Shown piece by piece: positions 39,101 to 51,100 of a stretch of 64,000 nt of DNA. The stretch spans positions 186,001 through 250,000 of the forward strand of contig JAKJHU010000133.1 of the NCBI GenBank assembly GCA_022316685.1, given 5' to 3'. Both the position numbers and the translations under genes were made by a program. How positions within the stretch are numbered: position 1 is the stretch's first letter; each line of letters starts with the position of its first letter. Origin of the DNA: Progne subis subis (taxonomy: Eukaryota > Chordata > Aves > Passeriformes > Hirundinidae). The notes beneath the pieces are model-generated. The model was not told where the DNA came from. It worked only from the letters and a program-made list of their open reading frames with translations, and made no database searches.

Positions 39101-42100
39101 GCACACGCTTGATGTGGCTGATGCTGTAGCCGTAGACGGACTCGGTGCTGAGCCCCAGCGTGGATGCGGGATCCATCTTGGTGATATAATCCTACATGGA
39201 GAAGGACGGGGCTGTCAGTGCCCCTGAGGGCTGGCAGAGAGCAGCTCCAAGAGAGCTGGGGAGGACTTGGGCCAAGGAATAGCAAGTGTCAAAGGATGGC
39301 TCTCTAAAGAGTGCTCTTCACGCTCCTACCTTGAAGACCTGGCAGACAGCCTCATCCAGCATCTTCCAGTCCACCTTCCCGCTCACCTTGGTCCACCCCA
39401 AGAAAAACTCCTGCTGCTTGAGGTCCTAGGAGCCAAGGCAAAAGTGTGCAGTGCTGCAGCACCACACCCAGCCCTGGGAGGCATCCTCTGCCCCTATGTC
39501 AGGGCCATGACACGGTGACAGGTCCCCAGACAGCCCACACTTACCCCCTTGATGATATGCTGGGGTGGCATGCGCACCACAATCCGCAGCGTCAGCTCAT
39601 CCTTCTGCGTGCTGGCGCTGACAGCATCCATGGGGGACACGTCTGGGGATGGAGCAGTGAGGCTGTGCTGGCCAAAGCTGAGCCACCAGGCCTGGCCATG
39701 CCCAGCCAGAGACAAATCCTGCTGTGGCTGACGGCGGCACTGGCAGCACGACAGATCCGCTGCTCGCTCAATGTGCTGCTGAACAATGCCACCACACACA
39801 CTCCTCCCTATCCCAGCCCTTCCCCACGTGCCAGCAGCTCTATCAACCCTACCTGCATCCCCCAGGCTGGGGCTGAAGGCATGGCCAAGGGTGAGACCCA
39901 AGGAGCGCCGTGGTGAAGAGGAGGCCGATGTGCTTGTGATATGGCTGGGAACAGAACCTGGCACTGCTGAAGGCCCTGGGGCCACCTTGAGACGGTCATT
40001 CTCAGCCTTCAGGAGATCCACCTCCAGCTGGGGTAGAACAAGGTAGGGCACAAGGTAAGGAGCTGTACGCCAGCAGCACCCTGGGGTTCAGCACAGTGGT
40101 GAGATGCAGGGACTGTGGGAACCCTGGTACTGAGAGCAGACAGGCTGCTGGCAAGGCTCCTCACCTGCATGTTGTGCATGGTCTCCCGCAGCTGCTCCAG
40201 CTGGTGGGCTGAGTTGAGGGCCTCCAGGCGGATGTCTGTCAGCTTCATCTCCTTCTCCCACAGCTCTGACCGCAGCTCTGACACCTCCTTCTTCTCGGGC
40301 TCGCCCTCGCTGTGGGCCTGCAAGAGCCTGGGCCAAGGGAGAGATAAGATCTTGCATGTGTCTCTGGCAGCAGCCTGCAGCCCCTGCCACCGGCCCTCCC
40401 TGGCCACACATACTCAGCTGTGTCGATGCCCACTGAGGAGGATGTGGAGGACTTGATGGAGGGCGAGGCAGTCTCTGTGGAGCCATGCTGTAGCTTGGGG
40501 GAGGAGGGGGCTGACGAGTCTGGCGTGGCAATCTCCTCAATGTCTGAGTAAGACGATGCTGATTTGGGGCCCTTCTTGATGCTGAAAGCCTTATTGAAGG
40601 AGCTACGTAGCTACAGGAGAGGGAAACCACTTGTTAGAGACAGTCTGAAGCGCAGCCTCGCAAGCAGAGGCCTGGCCTGGTCCTGCCCTGTCTGTCCAGG
40701 ACGCACAGTCTCAGCTGGGACCAGTACAACCACACCCATCACAGAGGCAGCACCACCACCATGCTGGGAAAGGCTGCAGCCTGATCCTGCTCTGCTGGCA
40801 CAGTGAATCGATGGGGTACACAGCCCTTAGGGCAACACTCACCCCAGCCCAGATGGCACCAGAGCCCCGAAGAGCGGGACCCATGTCCTGGTCAGGATGT
40901 CTCCCAGCCCTGTTCCCCACCATCACCTACACCAGGCTGTTCAGGCATGGCACCAGCACCCTGGTCCATCAAGAAGGGCCAATCCATCCCCACATTCACC
41001 CCACCACAGCCATTTCAGCAAGAGGCATTTATTTTACGTGGATGTCCCTTGCTCCAGCCACTGCAGAGAAAGGGTCCTACCCCACACACCTTCCTCTGCC
41101 CCACGGATCCTGCTGGAGCACAGAGGGGCAGCCAGTCCTCCACAGAGCATGCTGGTGTCTCATCCAAGCATGCAGCATGCACACAGCACACACAGAGCAG
41201 CAGGTGGGTGAGCAGCAGGCTGGGGCCAGGGAGGGGATGGACACTGCACAGGGACCAAACTGGACCCAAACTGAGTCCCCATCAGCCGGTGAGAGAGCTG
41301 CAGGATGGGTACCCTGAATTCACAACATGTGCCCTGGAGTGCCAGGGCCTGCTCCAAGGGAAGGTGGAAGAAGGGATGGAGAACATGCAGGATCTGTCCA
41401 AATCCCCACAGGCACCAGCAGACTGCTCCAGAGTGTCCCCTAAAGCAAACCCATTGCATTTCAGTGTAAACAAAGTAGCTATCCAGCTCTGCTGATGGTG
41501 GAAGCAGGAAAGCACTGAGACCTATGCGGGTTCTGGCAGGGACAGAGCCACTTGACACCACATCAGGCAGCCCTGGAGAGGCAGAGATGGGCAGTGCACC
41601 CCAGTGCCCTCAGTGACACTGGCAGGGCTGCACTGAGGTCCCCATCCCAAAAAGTCCAGTTACAGGAAGTCAGGAGAGTGCCTGCCTTCCCTAGGCAAGA
41701 TGGGACTGTTCCCATCCATGGGACAGGTCCCATCTGAGCCTTTCCTGCTGCCTCCGGCAGTTCAACCCCCTCCTTGTGGGTGCATATTTATCCTTAACAT
41801 CAAAGAAGCAGGCAAGGTGGGCACAGCCTGGCTGGGGACTCAGGATGGCCTGTGGTGGGGTTAGTGCCAGTGGGATGGATGGGATGGGGAGTGTATGAGC
41901 ACCATCCCATGAAATGGAGCAAGGGCCCTGGCTGGGCACAGCACGTGGTGGATTGGACAGCGTGGGACTTACCTCATACACCTGGAAAAAAAGGGTTGAA
42001 GTCAGCATAGGGGGAGAGAAACAAAACAAAGCAAGACTTAATCACACATCCAGCTCAGAGCTGCCTGGTGTAGGGAAGGGGCTGCCTGGCTGAGGGGTCA

Positions 42101-45100
42101 GCCCTCCACATCATCAGAGCCTGCGTGCGCAGGACGGAGACATGGGGGAATACACAAGGAAGCAGGCATGCGGGGCCAGGGCTGGAAACTCCTGAAGGGG
42201 CTGGAGAAGCCCCAGCTGACAATTCAAGACACAAATCCATGGCAGTTATGCTCTCCTCACCAATGCTGTCCCCAGGGGACACAGGGCACCAACACTACAA
42301 GGCCAAGGCAGACAGACAGCAGCTGGTTTGTGGGGCTGACCCTAAGCAGACCCTGCCAGTGGCTCCCCAAGCCCCACTTCTCCTGCCAGTGCCCCATCCA
42401 ACCCACCCAGCTCTTCTTCTTCTTCTTCTTGGCATCAGCGTCCTTGCTGCTGCCGATGCTGGAGTGGCTGGTGATGCTGTTGAGGCTGGAGATGCTGTCA
42501 GAGGAGTTCTGCCGCTTGATGCGCAGCTCTGGGGTTTGCCAGAGAAGCAAGAGAGATTGGGAAAGGAGGGATCAGCCACCTGCAACCATCCCAACGCCAG
42601 ACCACCCTACAGTCCCCCCTCCCTACATCCAATCCCTCGTCCTACCCAACACCTCCTGAGCTCTTGGAGCCACCTTGTAACAATGACTCAGGGCTCAGAC
42701 ACCACATGGGCACTGCCAGAGAGATGCCAAGGGCACATATCACCCTGTTGCTGTCCCAGGCCACCTCCCTGACAGCCCCTTGCCCTCACAATGGGGCTAT
42801 AAACAGCACTTAAGGGAACAAAGTCAAGATCAGCAGGGAAAACTGGCTTTTGGTAAAGAGCCTGGCAAGGAGGTCTCCCAAAACTGACAAAATACCATTT
42901 TTCTACATGTCAGCACTGTGACTTCCCATGGTGACAGCTCTGGCTATCCATCCCTGGTTTCAGATGCTCAAAGATCCCAGGTGGGGAAAAACTGCTGCCC
43001 TGGGCACCCTGCCTCCAGATGAACTTCCCCAATGAGAGGGTGTGTCCTGGGGCCCTGTGCCAGTCCCACCAGGAGCATCCCAGCTCAGGAAGGGCTGCAG
43101 AGTCATGCCTTACCTTTGGGGGTGACATCAGTGCCGTTTAGAGCACCCTGGATCACAGCCTGGGCCTCTGAGTTCTTCTTCTTCAGGAAGTCAATGGTCT
43201 CTCGCAGGTCCAGCAGCTCTGTGTCCTGGGGCAGCAGAGTTGGGAGCCATGGAGTGCATCTCAATGATGGAGAGGCCACCCCAAAAGCACCCTTGGGGCA
43301 ACCAGCCCAGTCCAGCACCCCCCAGCCCCACTGAGCACCGCGGTACACCCACCTTCTCCTCGGCAGTCTCAGCCAGGTGCCGCAGGCGGGATGTCATGCT
43401 CACCAGGCTCTGCTCAAAGGCCGCCACCAGGTTGGCCTGGGAGAAGTGGAGAGAAACGGGTGAGCCCCCACATTTGGGTGAAAACCCATGGACAGGTGAG
43501 CACCCACTGCCAGGTGCGGGATGCAAAAGGCTGAAGAAGAAATCAGGGCTTCCGTGGGCACATCCAGCACCAGCCCTGTGCCCTGAACAGAAGGAGCAGG
43601 GTGCCCCACTGGGGCTCCCATGGGGACTCACATTAGCAGACAGCTGGGACGTCAGCGTGGCCACCTTCTCCTGCGAGGACTCCAGCTCGCGGCGCAGCTT
43701 GCGGATTTGCTATGGGGAGAGAGCGGAGAGATGAGAGGGGCTGGGCACTCACCCTCACTGGGGGCAGGGGCAGGCGTGAGCAGAGGGTGTGGGCTCACCT
43801 CAGACTGCATCTTCTCCTCAGCCTGGCAGCGTGAGAGCAGAGAGGGACAGACAGACAGAGGCAGGCAGTCAGGGGGGCAGCGAGGTACAGACAGGCTCAG
43901 CGCCAGGCAGAGGCATGCACAGAGCCCCCCCAGCCCCACCCAGACCCCCCAGCCATGCAAAGAAGCGCAGCATGGAAGCAGCTCTTACGGAGGAGTAGGT
44001 GGAGGACGCGCTGGAGGCCAGGGACAGCACCGATCCATGAACTGCAACACAGGAAAACCCAAGGTGTCAGGGTGCCCTGGAGAGCAGCACCCAGGGGCTA
44101 CAGGTCAGGGCACAACCGGCAACTGGGCTCTCGGGGATGGAGGGCTCTGAGGCGGCCTGGGGGAGGGACAGGGTGGGATGGCAGCTGCTCAGCACTGCCC
44201 GTTTCTCAGTGCATGCCTGGTGGCCTCCCTGGGCACACAGCAGGGAACACCCTCCACCTGCATGCTCCTCTCTCGGGAACCTGGGGGCTCTGCTGCCCTC
44301 CCTGTCTGGTTGGATCCCCTCCTCCCCAGTGTCACAGCACATGGGGGGCGACCCAAGGACACTGAGTACCCACAGGGGTCAGGGCAGACCCAGGGCTGAT
44401 GCCAGCATGGAGTCCAACAGGCTCCTCAGCGTTGCTGTCCCTGCTCTGGTGACAAAAAAGGGACACACCAACCCATCCAACAATGGCATGGCAGCACCAG
44501 AAGGAAGGGACAAGGGTGCAGGGAGCCCCACCAAACCTCCACAGCCTCCTCTGCCTGGGCAGGAGCGCAGCACACTCTCACCATCATCCACAGGGTCCCG
44601 GAAAGAGCCCGAGCGGATCATGCCCTTGGGCTTGTCGGCCAGGGAGAGGGTGCTGCCCATCTGGGAGGTGCTGTACAGCTCGAAGGTGGAGTCGTGGGTG
44701 GGGATGCTGTTGGAGCGGGTGATCCGCGGGGCTGAGGTGGCAGTGGGGCTCACTGCAAGGAGAAAGCGGGGAGGAGGCAGGGTCAGACTCACACTGGGGA
44801 CCTGGCATCAGGATGGGGAAGCAGGACTGGGAGCCATCCATGAGTGCTGTGATGCAGTGAGGAAGCAGGACTGTGGTCCCAAAGCAGGGAGGGGCCAGGG
44901 AAAGCTAAAAGGCAGGTTGCTGCTGGGAAGACCTGGACACCAGCACCAAAGCAAACACAGGGCTGAAAAACAAATCCATTGCCCCAGGGCCAAGTGCAGG
45001 TGCAGGAGTGGAGCCTGCTGCCAGCTGCTGTGCAGTCTGCCCCAACCTGTCTGCCTGGACCCTCCAAACCCTCCAGGAACATGCAGGTCCTGGTCAGATC

Positions 45101-48100
45101 AGGGCAGGGTTTACCCCTTTGCCCTGCCAGGCACCCCCAGAGGAGCAGTTATGGCCTGAGGCCCAAAGATGGATGAGATGCCCTAAAGCAGAGGTGATGA
45201 ACATCCCTGGCCCAAATCCAGCACCCGAAGCACCAGGTGCTGGTGGTGTCAAGGAGACAAGCAGAGCCCAGGGGAACACCAGCACATCACACGGGGAGCA
45301 CGGGGAGCAGGAGGGAAGGGCCGGCAGCGGAGGGCACTGACCAATGCTGGTGAGCGGACCCTTCCCGACCAGCGCCATGGGGAGGGCGGGGGGCGAGGGC
45401 AGCTCCTGCTGCTCGTCCGACTCGGGGAGCCCGCTGACTGCGTGCGAGTGGCGCCGCTCCTTGGCCTCCTCCTGGGAGTGGAGCTGGTACCTGGGGAGCC
45501 ACAGACAGGCACGGTAAGATCGACCAGCACCGTGCAGCTCCTGCCCACCGCACTGCAGCCCGGCTTCCCTTGCTCAGGGGCACTGCCCTGGAAAGTCCCC
45601 CCCTTCCCACCCCCACACCATCCAAAAGTGATTTGGGTTCTTTTACCTCAACCCCTTCTTGGGCAGCGTGTTCCTGTCGCGGTTGGCACTGGAAGGGAAG
45701 GAAAGATCAGTGACATTCCTGCACAGACTGGGGAAGGAATCATGCGGATTTAGCTGCAAGACCAGTGAGATTTTCCCTAAAAATGTAGCAGGAAGAGACT
45801 CTGAAGCAGGCAAAGGACACAGAGGAACAGCGGGGAGCGACAGTGAGCCCATGAAGGTGCTGCAGCAGCCTACCAACCTCCTTCCAGCCATACCTGTCCA
45901 GATGTGTGAGCCGGGGGCTCCCACTCCAACCCAGCTCTCCTGCCTCTTCTTCCTCTTCCTCCTCTGTGCTGGCAGGGGGTGCAGCAGCAGGGGTGGGGGT
46001 GGTGGTGCTGCCCCCTGAAAAGGCACTGGGCAGGCTCATCGGCATCTGCAGGGATTCCATGCTGCGGTGAAGGCCAGAGAGCTTGGGGTACATCCTGCCC
46101 TCCTTGGGGACACTGAAGCCACCCATGAGCTCCAGGCCCTGGGAGAAGCTCGCTGAGTTGATGTTGAGGATGGGGGCAGGGCTGGGGCTGAAGCAGGGCG
46201 TTAGGTGCGCGCCAGCCGGATGCAGCTCCTGGAGCTTGGCAGTGTGTGGGGTGTGCAGCTCGCTGGAGGAGGGCAAGTCCAGACTATTGGAGTTAACCTT
46301 GTCCAAGTTGGCCAGCGAGGGAGGCTTCACATAGGTCTTGGCAGCTCTGGAGGGGGGAATTGGGTAAGGAAATAGATGAGACTCAGGTACTGGTGCTGGG
46401 CACAGCTGTGCCAGGCACCTTTTGCCCTCAGAGGTGGAAGGACCATACCTGAGAGGTGTAGGGGGCAGCTCGGCCACCTTGGTGGCTGGTGGGAGGTTGG
46501 CCTGGGCTTTTGGGGTGCTCTCCGGTGAGCTGGCACTCTTCAGGGTGCTGCACTCAGAGTCAAGTGCCACTGCCTTGGCCTTGGCCTTCTCCTTCTCACG
46601 GTCTGTCTGGTTCACAGGGGCCGGCGTGCCACGGCCGGTGCCAACCTTGGATGGCTCCTTGAGCCGTGACACTGAGATGCCACCCTGCTTGGTGCTCAGC
46701 AGGCTGGGGTCAATGCTGCTGCTGACCGGCCGGGCTGTGCTGCGGCCCCCGGTCACACTCATGGAGCTGGACTTGGCCGGCCGGGGCAGGCTGCGGTACT
46801 GGATGTTGGAGCGAGCCCCTGGTGCCAAGAACCCAGGCTCAGGGGCATTGGAGACATCGAGGCTTGTTTTCCTTCCACTGACTGGCTTAACAGGGATGCC
46901 AGAGCTCTTCTGGATCTTGCCGAGCGTGGCCGAGCCCCCAGCCTGCATGACAGTGGCTGTGCCAGTGGCAGGAGCTGGTTTCTTGTAGCCAAAGGAGCTG
47001 GAGGATGAGGGGCGAGCAAGCCCTGAAGGCGGCTTCTTGGCGTCCGTGGTGCGGTCACGGCCGGCATCAGAGGAGGAGCGCTGCAGGCCCGTGTTCTTCA
47101 CCGACAGTTTGCTCTTGTCAGTGGCTTTGGTCTCTGGCTTGCCTGGTGGCAAGAAAGGACAGGTTAGTGTCTCTGGAGGCTTCGGGGACATTTGGAAGTG
47201 AACAAGCTCAGAGAGGACATGGGCACCAGAGATGCAGAGATGTGACAGAGAAAGGACATGCCAGACCCTTGGTGCACTCGACGACCCCTCAGCCTGGTGT
47301 GTGGACATGAGACCATGGGGCAGGCTGCCTGCAGCCCACAACACAGCCCTGCCTCCCCTTCCAGCCCACACCCAGCTCCCAGGTCTGACCACAGCCACAG
47401 GCCATCCCATGGCCCACATGCCTGGGGAAGGCACACAAAGACACCACCCAACCTTCTCCCCATCAAAGGAGCTGGACCCTCCCCAAACTGGTTTTTACCT
47501 GCCACTTTGAGGGCGCTCTGGGCCGTGTGGGTGATTGGGGAAGTCACAGCCACTGGAGGAGTCTTGCCCTTCTTGAGGGAGCCCGGGGTGCCCAGGCTGA
47601 CAGGCTTCTTAAGCTCACCACCCTTGGGCCCCTCCTCACCACCCTCCGAGGGCTCCCGCCGCCACTTGGAGGAGCCATGCTCCATCTTGAGGCTGCTGCT
47701 ATCGTAGTCGAGCTTCTTGGATGCCTTCTCGTCACCCTCCCCGTACCAGGTCAGTCCGCTCTCCGCCAGCGAGCGCTTCTCTGAGTCCGTGCGCAGCTGG
47801 GGGCAGAGCAGAGTCAGAGGCACTCCTGGCACCCACCCCAAACCCATCCCCAGAGAACATCAGCTAGGAGAAGGACGCAGCAGACATCCTGTGCCATCCT
47901 TGTTTCCTCACACAGGCACCCTCCACACCCTCTTTGCCACTGGGGTGGTGGCAGGAAAGCTGGGACAGGTGCTGGAAAGGGTCCGGGTGCCACTGGCACC
48001 TACCGCTATGGCCGAGTTCCTGCGCGAGGCGGTGGGGGTGGAGGGCAGGGAGTTGAGCGAGGAGCTGGCATTGAACTCCTCCGAGCTGAGGTTGTCAGAG

Positions 48101-51100
48101 GCATCGCTGAGGCCACTGCTGATGGAGCTGCTCTCATCCCAGCTGTGAGGGAGACACAGCATCAGACCCCTGCTCAGCCCGATGGGTCCCACCACCCACA
48201 GGATCTCCCTGTTCCAGGGGATGCCAGGGCAAAAACCAGCTCCTGGTAGTGCCCATGGCAGGGGTACAACATGCAGGGCCCATGGCTGGCTCCAGCCCAG
48301 CCTGGGCTCGTGTTCCTCTGGCACACGAGCCTCAGTGACCCTGCTTCTCCCCATTTAAGGCTCTGTGGAGCTTTGGTGGGGATGGAGGGATGCCCACAGC
48401 TCAGGGAAGCCAGCACCCACACCACAGGGCTAGCAGCACCACAGCTGGCAACAAGCCCCCAGCAACCTGCTCTGACCCTGGAGGCAGGTCAGGATTGTCA
48501 GAAAGGGCAGGACTGCTGGAATAAACCAACCAACCACCCCACAACATTCCACCCTTCCTGGGGTGGTCCTCACCCACTGCACCCTACTGCCCCTCTCCAG
48601 CCCCAAGCAGCAGCAAGTCTGGGATCTGCTGCTGTGCTGAGGTGGCTGCTCCGTGCCGGGGCTCAGCCAGGTGTGCAGAAGCCCATCTGCAGGGCCATCA
48701 GTCAGCAGCACACCGGGGCAGCAGCTGCCTGGGTGCCCCAAGGACACAGCTGGTTCCATAGCACGGGGCTGTGCCCACGGTGATCTGGCACAGACAGGCA
48801 TGGAGCACCTTCCAGAAGGATGAGCACGGCACCTTTCAGGTCAGCAGCTGAGTAGGTCAGTGGGGCCTCGCAGCCTCCAAGTTCCTGTGAGAGGCTGAGA
48901 GAGACAACACTGGAACGGGCTGCCCTGTCACTGAAATGTTCAAGGTAAGGCTGGATGGAGATTGGAGCAACCCTGTCTAGCAAGGAGTGGCACAAGATGA
49001 ATTTTGAGGTCCCTTCCAACCCACACCGTGATTCTGTGACAAGGTGTAGGAATGGGGCGCAGAGCTGGGAACTGCAGCCAGCCCCAGCCCCTGCAAGAGA
49101 TGCCTGTTTCTCTACATCGGGGCCACAGAGGTGCAAGTGAAGCCCAGCAAACACCAGAGCCCCAAGAGCAGTGGCAGAGCAAAAGCAACAGTCACCACCA
49201 TCCCCATCTGATGCCCAGAGCTCAAGAAAGAGCCACAAAGGCAGCTCCAGCACCATAAGATCTGCACTGCGTGTCCTGCTCTTTCCATTGGGGAGGAGTT
49301 CATCAGAGACTGGCCAGAGCCAGGATGGACACAGCCCAGCCCCCTGTGCCCCCACAGCAGCTTCTGGGACAGAGCCAGCAGGTGCTGCTGCCCAGGAAGG
49401 GGTTTCAATAGGATCATGCACTCAGGATATGCTGCTGAGCTCCTCAGCTCCAAGGAATGTCTCACCACCAGCCCTATGCCTAGGGTGAGTTCCCACTGGG
49501 ATGGAAATCCCCACCCCGGAGCTTGCAGCAAAGCTCCTCTCCCAGCCTGGCATCACCTGGAAGAGGGCAGTGCCAGGAGTGAGGCCAGGCTTTGTAGGAC
49601 TATGTCCTATGGTGACACAGCAGGGGCCACATGTGGTGCTGGGTGTCTCAGTCTGACTTTTGGGGCCAGGTAGAGACACCCCAAACACTCTCCCAGCCAT
49701 GCATGCAACACCCCCACTGCCCCAAGCATCCAAAGAGTCACTGAGAAAGGGGCACAGAGTCAGGGGTTAAGCCAAGGCAGGAGGTGACTCCAAATCCTCC
49801 TCAACAACCCTGTGCCAAGAAAAGACAACACGGAAGGTCACATCCCAAAATCACTAAACCATGGGGTGAAGCTGGGGAGCCAGCTGAACACTGGGAGGGT
49901 GTCTCTAACTCTCTTAAAGGGCACACAGCTGCTGCACCAAACTGGTACGTGTATGCCATAGGCAGCACAGCAAGGAAAGCCTCAACCACAGCACCAGTGG
50001 CCCCTCAGCAAGCACAGCCTCCCAGAGCATGGCCGAGCCCTGGCACCTCGAGTGTCCCCCTGAACCCACAAACGGGGGGCAGCCATGTCAGTGTCAAACT
50101 GACCCCCTGCTTTGTGCTCCATCCCCTCCATCTTACCCAGAGCCATTCCCAGCTCCTGCAGACGATCCCGCACCGAACCCACCCGCAAGCAGCCCCGCAG
50201 CAGCAGCCGGGGCCGGGGATGCTCAAGGGCAGCGCGTCCGTCCTGCTGCGCTCCGCGGCGCCGGCGGGCGGACGGGACCCGCTGAGGACAGGACGGCCCG
50301 GCACGGCCTCGGGGATGAGCACCCTGGCCCCAGCCCCGGCGCGGGGAGGCGGCTGCAGCGGTAGGGAGCGGGGGATGGATCCGGACCGCGGCGCGGTGCG
50401 CGGGGATGCTCCGCTCCGCTCCGGCCGCGCCCCGACTCGGAGCCCCGCGCTCGGCAGCCCCGGGGTCAGCCCCGACCTCCGGGGACACCGGAGCCCCGGG
50501 AGTCCCGCGGAGGGTCGGCCCGGCCGTATTGCAGGTGCGGGGCGGGGGCCGGGGCGGAGGATAGGAAGGCCCGTGGGAGCCGCCCCGATGTCGCGATGCC
50601 GGGGTGCCGGGCGCGGCCGCGCTGCCCCGAACCCCCCCTTTCCTCCCCCCCCGCAGCGCGGCCGAGACAAAGCACCGCCCGCGGAGCGGCCCCGGGGCGC
50701 GGGGCTTTGTCTGCCGGGCCCGGGCTCCGGCCGCGGCCCCGCCCGGTGCCGGCGCGGTGCCCGTTCCCCGGCCGTGCCGTACCTGCTGGCCAGGCGCGGG
50801 GCGCGGCGCGGCCTCCCCGCCCGCAGCATCGTGCTGCCCGCGACGCGGCGCGGCCCCGCCGGGCGGGCGAGAGGGGCGGGGGGCGGTGGGACCGCCCCGC
50901 TGCCCGCGCCTTAAAGCGACAGCGGCACCGGACCCCCTCCGCCGTCCTTCGGCCCCTCCTCGTCCCCGCCGGCACGGGCCCGGGTCCCGGCTCCAAGCCC
51001 CGCCCGCCCCAGCCCCACGGCCATGTCTCCGCATTCTGCGTCCCGGCCCACGGCCCCGACCCCTGTCCCTGGTGTCCCCTAGCGTCGCACAGATGCCCGC

